Positions 1 through 5,759 of a stretch of DNA of 5,759 nucleotides are shown here, piece after piece. This stretch comes from an uncultured Bacteroidia bacterium (GTDB lineage Bacteria; Bacteroidota; Bacteroidia; Bacteroidales; UBA932). The stretch spans positions 1-5,759 of the forward strand of contig CACXHM010000084.1 in the NCBI GenBank assembly GCA_902767465.1. Direction: 5' to 3'. Both the position numbers and the translations under genes were made by a program. Each line of letters begins with the position of its first letter. Position 1 is the first letter of the stretch. Under the pieces are notes generated by a model that was given only the letters and a program-made list of their open reading frames with translations, searched no databases and was not told the origin of the DNA.

Positions 1-1
1 C

Positions 2-661
2 ATCGTAATCGCTGCATCCCTTATCCTTTCGGCTGCTGCGGCAAATGCACAGAGCGGATTGCTCGGTGCCCTCAAAGGTGTCCTTACCGGAGACAAGACT
101 GAATCGGCTTCTGCCGACGCCGCGACTTCCGCCGCCGGCAACGTGCTCGGCGCCCTTCTCGGCAACGTTATTTCGCAAAACGTAACAGTATCTCTTCCGG
201 GTACATGGACATACAACGGAGTGTCTTCCGCCATCGAGACAGACAACACTCTCACCACCCTCGCCGCCTCGGCTTACAAGGAGAAACTTGAATCCAAACT
301 GGACGGATACCTTAAGAAAGTGGGAATCGTCCCCGGTGTTGCTACCCTTACTTTCAACACGGATAACACTTTTACCATAGTCTCGGGTGCCAAGACAATT
401 GCATCCGGCACATATACCTACGAGAACAAGGCTCTTGTGATGAAGTTCGGAAAACTCTACAATTATCTCACAATGGAAGGAACCGTTACTGCTACTACCG
501 GTGGTGCCCAGATCCTTTTCGATGCTGATAAATTCCTTTCTTTTGCCACGAAGGCCATTAAGGTTGTAGGTGCAAAATCCAGCAATTCCACGCTCAAATC
601 CCTCTCCGGAATCATCGACCAGGTCACAGGCCTCAAACTCGGCTTCGACCTTAAGAAATAA
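2..661 (+). CDS. Exported lipocalin-like protein, DUF4923 type (5' end outside window)
   Basis: The frame is open from the left edge, so the start codon is missing; 219 residues are visible. Visible residues 1-16 are the hydrophobic core and end of a type I signal peptide, rich in Ala, Leu and Ile and ending Ala-Asn-Ala, with likely cleavage before Gln17. A TTG at 59 opens a shorter frame but would cut off this signal, so I reject it as the start. Next comes a Gly/Ala/Ser-rich linker (about 17-60), then a beta-rich domain with GTWTY at 67-71, TLTFNTDNTF at 115-124 and GTYTY at 136-140, the strand pattern of lipocalin-like folds. The chain ends LGFDLKK (213-219). This arrangement matches, from memory, the DUF4923 family of Bacteroidales. 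There is no lipobox in the visible part, so it is probably periplasmic or surface-exposed. Ligand and function are unknown. It ends at its own terminator and is not co-transcribed with dnaE by design. Confidence 0.8.
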   Translation: MVIAASLILSAAAANAQSGLLGALKGVLTGDKTESASADAATSAAGNVLGALLGNVISQNVTVSLPGTWTYNGVSSAIETDNTLTTLAASAYKEKLESKLDGYLKKVGIVPGVATLTFNTDNTFTIVSGAKTIASGTYTYENKALVMKFGKLYNYLTMEGTVTATTGGAQILFDADKFLSFATKAIKVVGAKSSNSTLKSLSGIIDQVTGLKLGFDLKK

Positions 662-689
662 TTCCGGAATTGTTGATAACTTTTCCTCT

Positions 690-717
690 CGCCCGGCTTT
701 TTAAGTCGGGCGTTTTT
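690..717 (+). terminator. Intrinsic terminator of the DUF4923-type gene
   Basis: A GC-rich hairpin starts 28 bases after the stop codon. The left arm is 690-699 and the right arm 703-712: ten pairs including one G-T wobble, with a three-base T loop. It is followed directly by five T (713-717). The base of the stem is CGCCCG/CGGGCG. The T-run is only on the plus-strand side, so it serves the upstream gene and is not bidirectional. Confidence 0.9.
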
Positions 718-720
718 ATA

Positions 721-735
721 TAACTTTGTAAGACT
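721..735 (+). promoter_or_regulatory. dnaE promoter: Bacteroidota -7 box with almost no leader
   Basis: TAACTTTG at 721-728 is an exact match to the TAnnTTTG -7 element used by the primary sigma factor of Bacteroidota. In this class transcription usually begins a few bases after the final G, which here would be about 732-735, while the ATG is at 736. The mRNA should therefore be leaderless or carry only a few untranslated bases, consistent with the absence of any Shine-Dalgarno sequence. No clear -33 TTTG is visible; the expected place (about 697-701) lies inside the preceding terminator hairpin. Confidence 0.7.
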
Positions 736-3700
736 ATGGCAAGTTTTGTTCCCCTTCATGTTCATACCGAGTATTCCATTCTGGATGGAATGTCCAACAT
801 CAAAAAACTTTTCGCCCGTGCGAACGAGTTGGGAATGCCCGGTCTGGCCATTACCGACCATGGCAACATGTATGGGGTGAAGGAGTTTTTCGATGTCAGC
901 CAGAAGTTTCCGGACATCAAGCCCATCATAGGCTGCGAGGTGTATGTTACCCAGCATTACGACCATCGTCTAAAAGATAACGAGCACCGCAAATACTATC
1001 ATCTTATCCTGCTTGCAAAAAACTACAAGGGATACAAAAACCTGATGAAGATAGTATCCACCGGGCACATCGAGGGCATGTACTACGATAAGCCTCGCGT
1101 GAGTCATGAGGTACTGCAAAAATATCATGAGGGACTTATCTGCTCGTCTGCCTGTATTGCCGGAGAAATCCCCCGCGGAATCCTTGCTGGAGATATGGAC
1201 GGCGTTGACAGAGCGATAGAGTGGCATAAAAGTGTCTTCGGTGAAGATTATTATCTGGAGGTGATGCTTCACAAGACCGAGGTTCCCGGCATGTCTCTTG
1301 ACCTTTATCACAATCAGAAAAAGGTAAACGAGGCAGTTTTCGAACTCGGAAAGAAGCATGGAGTGAAGGTTGTGGCGACTAACGACACTCATTTCATCCT
1401 CAAGGATGACGGCCCTGCGCACGATCGGCTCATCTGCCTTACGACAAATTCGCTTGTAAGTGATACAAAACGTCTTCGCTATACCCAGCAGGAATATCTG
1501 AAGAGCGAGGAGGAAATGCTTGAACTTTTCCCTGACCACCCGGAGGCGGTTTCCAACACAATGGAAGTGCTGGAGAAAGTGGAACGCTACGACATCAACA
1601 GCGCCCACGTCCTCCCAAAGTTCAGCATCGACCCCTCCTTCCTCGCCGACATAGATAAATATCTGGAAGAATACAAAGATGTCATAGACCGCGGCCGGAA
1701 CGATGAAAAAGGAAACTACCGGGGAGACGAATTCTGCAAGTCGGTCGCTTTCCTCTGCCATCTCACCTGGGAAGGGGCCCGCGAACGCTACGGCGAAGCT
1801 CTGGATACCGATACAGCCCTTCGCGAACGCATCGACTTCGAGCTCAAGACCATTTCCTACATGGGATTTCCGGATTACTTCCTCATAGTGCAGGACTTCA
1901 TTAACTGGGCGAAGAACAACGGAATCTCTGTTGGGCCCGGTCGAGGCAGCGCTGCCGGCAGCGTGGTGTCATACTGTCTTCGCATTACCAATCTGGACCC
2001 CGTCAAATACGACCTCCTGTTCGAGCGCTTCCTCAATCCGGAACGTATCTCCATGCCGGATATCGACGTTGACTTCGACGACGAGGGACGCTACCGCGTG
2101 ATACAGTACGTCCAGGACCTCTATGGAGCCGACCATATATCCCATGTTATAACGTTTGGCACAATGGCTGCCAAACTCGCCGTAAAGGACGTTGCACGCG
2201 TGAGCGACCTTGCCCTCAGCGAGAGCAACCGTCTTACCAAACTCATCCCCGACAGGGCTTTTGTGGTGAAAGAGAATGGGGTTGAAACAGAGAAAAAGCC
2301 AACCCTGGAGAACTGTTTCAAATATGTCCCTGAACTGAAAAAGGAGTACGAGGAGGGAGAACCGCTCGTACGCGAGGTGCTCGAATATGCCAAGCGTCTG
2401 GAAGGCTGTGTCCGACAGGTAGGTATCCATGCCTGTGCCATGATCATCGGCCGCGGCAATCTCACCGACTACATCCCCATCACCATGGGCGAAGACAAGG
2501 CTACCGGCCAAAAGGTCTGGGTGAGCCAGTACGAGGGATCCCAGATCGAGGACGTGGGCATGCTCAAGATGGATTTCCTGGGCCTCAAGACCCTCAGCAT
2601 AATATCCAGGGCCCTGGATCTTATCCGCAAACGCGGAGGCCCCGAGATCGACATTGAGGCCATTCCCATCGACGATCCGGCAACCTTCGATCTCTATTCC
2701 CGCGGAGATACGAAGTCCGTGTTCCAGTTTGAATCCGGCGGCATGCGCGAGTGGCTTATGAAACTGCATCCCGAGCGCTTTGAGGACCTTATTGCTATGA
2801 ATGCCCTTTACCGTCCGGGACCGATGGATTATATTCCGGATTTTGTTGCAGGCAAAAACGATCCATCGAAGGTACATTACGACCTTCCCGAGATGGCGGA
2901 TCTTCTTAAAGAAACCTATGGGGTTACCGTTTATCAGGAGCAGGTTATGCGTCTTTCTCAGACTCTGGCAGGTTTCTCCAAAGGAAAAGCCGACAAGCTC
3001 CGAAAGGCCATGGGAAAGAAGAAAAAGGATATTCTCGACGGCCTCAAGGTCGATTTTATGCAAGGGGCGCAGGCCAAGGGGCATCCTTCAGCCACCCTCG
3101 AAAAAATCTGGTCCGACTGGGAAGCTTTCGCAAAATACGCATTCAACAAGAGTCACGCCACTTGCTATGCCTGGGTGAGTTATCAGACAGCCTGGCTCAA
3201 GGCTCACTACCCCAGCGAGTTCCAGGCGTCCAACTTGACGCAGCAGAGTTCCAACATGGATGAACTCAAGGCTATTATGGCCGACTGCAAGAAGGGAGGA
3301 ATCAAGGTCTTGAACCCCGATATCAACGAATCCGACAAGGATTTCAGCGTCAACAAGGAGGGTGACATCCGTTTCGGAATGGGCGGCCTCAAGGGCTTTG
3401 GCGAGAACGTTGTAAATGCCATTATCGACGAGCGTGCTCAGAATGGGGCCTTTGCCGATATCTGGGAATTCATGGAGCGGATGGCCCTTTACAGCCAGAA
3501 GATGGACAAACCCGTAGGGATCAACCGAAAATCGCTTGAAACCCTTATAAATGCGGGAGCGTTTGATTCGTTTGGCTACAAGAGAGCACAGTTCTATACC
3601 CTTGGAAAGAGCGGCGAACAGTTTGTCGATGAACTTGTACGATACGCGGACCTCTATCGCAATGACAAGGTGGACAGCGCAAGTTCTCTGTTCGGTGAGG

Positions 3701-4443
3701 TTGAGGAGATGAAGCCCCAGCGCCCGGAAATGCCGATGTTTGTGGGAGAAGAAGATATTTTGGACCTTCTGCAGAGGGAGAAGGATGTCGTCGGGATGTA
3801 TCTGTCGTCGCATCCTCTTGACCGTTACGCATTTGAAATAAATGCTTTCACCAATTGCAAACTTGCCGACCTCCCATCCAGAATCGATGAAGTGGAGAAA
3901 GCCGGCAAACCGGAAAAAACCTGTGTGGCGGGTATCGTAACAGATGTCAAGCAGATAACTACCCGTACCGGCGCTCCTGGCGGGAGGATAGTTTTGGAAG
4001 ACTACAGCGGCACCTACGAACTCGCTCTTTTCGGCAAGGACTACGAGGCGTTCATGCCCTATATGAAACTGCATGAGAACCTGTTTATTGAGGGGGAAAT
4101 AGATGAGCGTTATCGGCTAAAGCCGGAAGAAAGGGCCCAGGGCAAAAAGGCACCCTTCAATTTCAAAATACGCCAGGTTTCACTGCTTGGCAACGTGTCG
4201 GCAGATAAGTTGAAGGGCTTTTCCATCAATCTGGATTCCACCCAGCTCAACGAGAACTTCCGCAAGAGCCTCGTGAAACTCCTGAAAGCCTTCCCCGGTA
4301 AAACCAGGCTGAGTGTGTATCTCTTTGACGCTGCGACCGGCTACAGGGTGGAGCTCTTCTCCAAGAAATTTCCCATCGGAGTGTGCACCGAGTTTATCAC
4401 TGGCCTCGAGCGGCTGGGGATCAGCTATCAGGCTGGGAAATAG
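736..4443 (+). CDS. dnaE: DNA polymerase III alpha subunit (replicative polymerase)
   Basis: This is the catalytic subunit of the replicative polymerase; it extends primers with dNTPs at the fork in the cytoplasm, held by the beta clamp. It is complete at 1235 residues, a little longer than the 1160 of E. coli, partly from an extra stretch around 296-340. The N-terminal PHP domain (about 4-225) keeps every expected metal ligand: H8, H10, D17, H42, E68, H89, C140, D217 and H219. The polymerase core shows GPGRGSAAGS at 400-409, PDIDVDFD at 441-448 (catalytic D444 and D446 by position), RQVGIHACA near 559-567, and D613 in the MDFLGLKTL motif as third catalytic aspartate. The fingers contain KADKLRKAMGKKKK (751-764) and FNKSHA (803-808). 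Then follow helix-hairpin-helix (around 935-946), a clamp-binding-like SSLFG (983-987), an OB fold (about 1062-1130) and a C-terminal domain. The ATG is chosen because it starts directly at the PHP domain and lies just after the promoter box. No frameshift or lost core residue was seen. The type is DnaE1, not PolC, since there is no inserted exonuclease domain. Confidence 0.98.
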   Translation: MASFVPLHVHTEYSILDGMSNIKKLFARANELGMPGLAITDHGNMYGVKEFFDVSQKFPDIKPIIGCEVYVTQHYDHRLKDNEHRKYYHLILLAKNYKGYKNLMKIVSTGHIEGMYYDKPRVSHEVLQKYHEGLICSSACIAGEIPRGILAGDMDGVDRAIEWHKSVFGEDYYLEVMLHKTEVPGMSLDLYHNQKKVNEAVFELGKKHGVKVVATNDTHFILKDDGPAHDRLICLTTNSLVSDTKRLRYTQQEYLKSEEEMLELFPDHPEAVSNTMEVLEKVERYDINSAHVLPKFSIDPSFLADIDKYLEEYKDVIDRGRNDEKGNYRGDEFCKSVAFLCHLTWEGARERYGEALDTDTALRERIDFELKTISYMGFPDYFLIVQDFINWAKNNGISVGPGRGSAAGSVVSYCLRITNLDPVKYDLLFERFLNPERISMPDIDVDFDDEGRYRVIQYVQDLYGADHISHVITFGTMAAKLAVKDVARVSDLALSESNRLTKLIPDRAFVVKENGVETEKKPTLENCFKYVPELKKEYEEGEPLVREVLEYAKRLEGCVRQVGIHACAMIIGRGNLTDYIPITMGEDKATGQKVWVSQYEGSQIEDVGMLKMDFLGLKTLSIISRALDLIRKRGGPEIDIEAIPIDDPATFDLYSRGDTKSVFQFESGGMREWLMKLHPERFEDLIAMNALYRPGPMDYIPDFVAGKNDPSKVHYDLPEMADLLKETYGVTVYQEQVMRLSQTLAGFSKGKADKLRKAMGKKKKDILDGLKVDFMQGAQAKGHPSATLEKIWSDWEAFAKYAFNKSHATCYAWVSYQTAWLKAHYPSEFQASNLTQQSSNMDELKAIMADCKKGGIKVLNPDINESDKDFSVNKEGDIRFGMGGLKGFGENVVNAIIDERAQNGAFADIWEFMERMALYSQKMDKPVGINRKSLETLINAGAFDSFGYKRAQFYTLGKSGEQFVDELVRYADLYRNDKVDSASSLFGEVEEMKPQRPEMPMFVGEEDILDLLQREKDVVGMYLSSHPLDRYAFEINAFTNCKLADLPSRIDEVEKAGKPEKTCVAGIVTDVKQITTRTGAPGGRIVLEDYSGTYELALFGKDYEAFMPYMKLHENLFIEGEIDERYRLKPEERAQGKKAPFNFKIRQVSLLGNVSADKLKGFSINLDSTQLNENFRKSLVKLLKAFPGKTRLSVYLFDAATGYRVELFSKKFPIGVCTEFITGLERLGISYQAGK

Positions 4444-4451
4444 GACGTGAG

Positions 4452-4478
4452 ATGATTTCTTTACCAGAACGAAATCAT
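4452..4478. repeat. Perfect 8-bp inverted repeat at the junction of convergent genes
   Basis: ATGATTTC (4452-4459) and GAAATCAT (4471-4478) are exact reverse complements around an 11-base loop. It starts 8 bases after the dnaE stop and covers the last codons of the opposing gene. The stem is AT-rich and neither side is followed by a clean T-run, so it is at best a weak bidirectional terminator or a 3'-end stabilising hairpin. No better terminator for dnaE is visible in or near the 17-bp gap. It may be chance. Confidence 0.3.
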
Positions 4479-5150
4479 GTGACCGATTATTCTTTCCAGA
4501 TTGCGGGGTATACGGTCATTTTTATGAACAACTAAAAAATGATATGCCTTGCCGGTCTCGCTATATATAAAATAGCGGACTATCGAGACTGATTCACTTT
4601 CCAGTAATTCTTGTTCTTCAGGTATGTTGGTCAAGAATTCTTCCGTGCCTGGAAGATATCGCCAAAAAGAAGTGTCGCCACTCTCAATACTGTACTTATA
4701 CACCTTTGATGCATTGAAATAATTCTGGGCTTTGCGTTGCGGTAATGAATCCAGATATTTCATTTCATCAAAATCTTCTGGAGGGTACGGACTCCCGTTA
4801 AATTCTGCAAAATGTCGTCCTACAGACCAGTAAACCTCATGCCTCATGGCTGTGTGTAGGGAGAACTCCTGCCCTTTTTCCGGAACAGCGATTATCAACG
4901 GCAGAAAAATTATTGTAGTCTTGTCTCTGTCGGAAAGGGTTGCGCTGAAAACGTTTATGGAAAGTGCGGCCCCTCTCCGAAGCATTTCTGCAGGAGACCA
5001 GCTTATGTCCACTATCTCTTCTATAAGCCAATCTTTCTCGGGTCTCAATACAATCCCATATCTCGACAGGGTATTGTCAACAAAGGCCTCTTGTGCTGAT
5101 GAGAATGATGCAAAAAAGCAAAAGAATGTTATAATCAATGGCTTTTTCAT
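4461..5150 (-). CDS. Hypothetical secreted protein of unknown function
   Basis: The product is 229 residues and I do not recognise it with confidence. It starts MKKP, followed by a hydrophobic stretch and Ser-Ser-Ala before Gln20, a classic type I signal peptide with cleavage after A19; the cysteine at 11 is not in a lipobox. The frame stays open upstream to a TTG at 5249, but starting there would bury the signal peptide behind 33 residues, so the ATG at 5148-5150 is preferred. The mature part is soluble-looking, mixed charged and aromatic, with no transmembrane segment, no obvious catalytic motif and a C-terminal Trp. A segment around 140-152 (YFNAxxVxxY) faintly recalls uncharacterised exported Bacteroidales proteins with an FNAD-V-Y motif; this is memory only. 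GC is about 40% in lines I counted, well below dnaE, with frequent A/T-ending codons, suggesting an accessory gene. It has its own promoter, converges with dnaE and is separated from secDF by a terminator. Confidence 0.8.
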   Translation of the reverse strand: MKKPLIITFFCFFASFSSAQEAFVDNTLSRYGIVLRPEKDWLIEEIVDISWSPAEMLRRGAALSINVFSATLSDRDKTTIIFLPLIIAVPEKGQEFSLHTAMRHEVYWSVGRHFAEFNGSPYPPEDFDEMKYLDSLPQRKAQNYFNASKVYKYSIESGDTSFWRYLPGTEEFLTNIPEEQELLESESVSIVRYFIYSETGKAYHFLVVHKNDRIPRNLERIIGHMISFW

Positions 5151-5260
5151 TGTTGTTCCGAAGTAAACTGTTCTATACTTTGAATAGGGATAAATACCAG
5201 TACGCAATCCGCAGGTGCGGGCATGTTGATATATTAATATCTTAAACAAGCGATACGTTG

Positions 5261-5268
5261 CAAATTTA
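5261..5268 (-). promoter_or_regulatory. -7 box of the hypothetical secreted-protein gene
   Basis: Read on the minus strand this is TAAATTTG, an exact fit to the Bacteroidota TAnnTTTG element. Transcription would begin around 5254-5257, giving a leader of about 105 bases before the ATG at 5150. No convincing -33 TTTG is visible 19-21 bases further upstream. It is the only full match on that strand between the gene and the secDF terminator. An 8-base motif with two free positions can occur by chance in AT-rich DNA. Confidence 0.55.
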
Positions 5269-5357
5269 TACTAATATGCTAAGCTTTTCCAGGATAATGT
5301 TGACCCTTTGGTGTTCATATAAAGTGTGGAATCATATACACCACGCCCAGTATCACG

Positions 5358-5394
5358 AAAAAGAGAAGCCGGCTAAAAATTGCTTTTAGCCGGC
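5358..5394 (-). terminator. Intrinsic terminator of secDF
   Basis: A perfect 11-bp stem, 5368-5378 with 5384-5394, closes a five-base loop (5379-5383). On the minus strand, the direction of secDF, the hairpin is followed by a T/C-rich tail containing five T (plus-strand A-run 5358-5362). It lies 24 bases beyond the secDF stop codon. The opposite side has no T-run, so it works for secDF only and isolates the hypothetical gene from read-through. Confidence 0.88.
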
Positions 5395-5417
5395 CTCTAC
5401 TTTAGATGGTGTCTGAA

Positions 5418-5759
5418 TTACTTCTTCGAAACAGCCTTCCTGGTGCTGTCGAACATGACAGGCGTACCGATCATGATGGAAGCGTAGGTTCCGATGAGGA
5501 TACCGAGGATGAGTGCTACGGACAGACCCCTGATGCTCTCACCGCCCCAGATTGCGATGGCAACCATAGGGAGGAGGGTTGATACGGAAGTGTTGACCGT
5601 ACGGGTGAGGGTCGCGTTGAGCGAGGTATTCACCGTCTCTGCAAAATCGGCATTCGGGTGCAGGAACTTGTTCTCACGGATACGGTCGAAGATAACCACG
5701 TTATCGTTGATGGCGTAACCGATGATGGTAAGGATAGCTGCGATGAAGGTCTGGTCCAC
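5418..5759 (-). CDS. secDF: Protein translocase SecF, probably C-terminal end of a SecDF fusion (partial)
   Basis: Only the last 113 residues are in the window; the frame is open to the right edge, and the GTG at the edge is an internal valine codon rather than a start. SecD/SecF assist the SecYEG channel in the inner membrane, using the proton gradient to complete export. The visible part aligns with the last three membrane helices of SecF: about 4-24, 59-72 and 78-101. The signature IGYAINDNVVIFDRIREN (13-30) is the conserved SecF motif following the fourth helix, with D19, D25, R26, R28, E29 and N30 kept. The GG at 72-73 and the Gly-rich LGILIGTYASI also match SecF. The tail ends in a basic stretch (RKAVSKK), expected to be cytoplasmic. 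In Bacteroidota SecD and SecF are usually one polypeptide, hence the symbol, but the fusion itself is not visible here. It would otherwise be secF. Confidence 0.93.
   Translation of the reverse strand: MDQTFIAAILTIIGYAINDNVVIFDRIRENKFLHPNADFAETVNTSLNATLTRTVNTSVSTLLPMVAIAIWGGESIRGLSVALILGILIGTYASIMIGTPVMFDSTRKAVSKK

Larger units (their letters stand above)
5151..5417. other. AT-rich intergenic region between secDF and the hypothetical gene
   Basis: These 267 bases hold the leader and -7 box of the hypothetical gene and the secDF terminator. The leader (5151 to about 5256) has a 10-bp palindrome ATATTAATAT at 5231-5240 and no recognisable riboswitch or attenuator structure. Between about 5269 and 5357 I see no promoter or RNA gene. 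A short hydrophobic frame without a normal start codon runs through 5315-5401 on the minus strand and is discussed as a finding. Confidence 0.6.

Noticed and set aside
660..671. 12-bp perfect palindrome AATTCCGGAATT overlapping the stop codon of the first gene
   Set aside because: It has no loop for an RNA hairpin, occurs once, and a proper terminator follows 20 bases later; no operator role can be supported.
1969..3084. Long minus-strand frame of 371 codons inside dnaE, and similar long frames at 970-1761 and 3088-4074
   Set aside because: They lie wholly opposite a clearly conserved polymerase gene, and their translations show no recognisable domain. They are open because of the codon bias of dnaE.
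4846..5166. Plus-strand frame of 106 codons opposite the hypothetical secreted-protein gene
   Set aside because: The minus-strand frame is longer, has a signal peptide and a matching promoter; the plus frame has no comparable support.
5171..5185. Plus-strand CTATACTTTGAA resembling a -7 box
   Set aside because: The TTTG is preceded by ATAC rather than TAnn, and no plus-strand gene follows it.
5147..5249. N-terminal extension of the hypothetical gene to a TTG at 5249
   Set aside because: It would place 33 non-signal residues before a good signal peptide. The in-frame openness of the leader is most simply chance, although the TTG lies close to the predicted transcription start.
1..5759. Search for CRISPR repeats, tRNA or rRNA genes, insertion-sequence ends and tandem repeats
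   Set aside because: Reading both strands showed no repeated spacer pattern, no cloverleaf or rRNA signature and no paired terminal inverted repeats; absence is by eye only.

Overview
The window looks like ordinary chromosome of a member of the Bacteroidota, most likely order Bacteroidales. The evidence is: two promoter-like boxes that fit the TAnnTTTG consensus of this phylum; no Shine-Dalgarno sequence before the genes whose starts are visible; a secreted DUF4923-type protein, a family I know from Bacteroides and relatives; a DnaE of the Bacteroidota kind; and the tail of a SecF/SecDF translocase. Base composition is mixed, roughly 50-60% GC in the core genes and near 40% in one hypothetical gene. 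I cannot name the family or genus.

Layout, left to right. At 2-661 (+) is the 3' part of a gene for an exported lipocalin-like (DUF4923-type) protein; its first codons lie outside the window. It ends in a strong intrinsic terminator (690-717). Four bases after the terminator's T-run is a perfect Bacteroidota -7 box (721-728), and 8 bases later comes the ATG of dnaE (736-4443, +). This dnaE encodes the complete 1235-residue replicative DNA polymerase III alpha subunit. dnaE converges with a low-GC gene for a small secreted protein of unknown function (4461-5150, -), with only 17 bp between the stop codons. That gene has its own -7 box (5261-5268) and a leader of about 100 nt. A second strong intrinsic terminator (5358-5394) ends the last gene, the C-terminal 113 residues of SecF or a SecDF fusion (5418-5759, -), which continues beyond the right edge.

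These are four independent transcription units rather than an operon. Two carry out core functions (chromosome replication and protein export), one is a family-level hypothetical exported protein, and one is an apparent orphan. I found no mobile element, CRISPR array, tRNA, rRNA or convincing new multi-gene system. The points most worth a second look are the complete metal-binding set in the DnaE PHP domain (predicted built-in proofreading), its clamp-binding motif without the usual glutamine, the near-leaderless dnaE promoter packed against a terminator, and the low-GC orphan gene.
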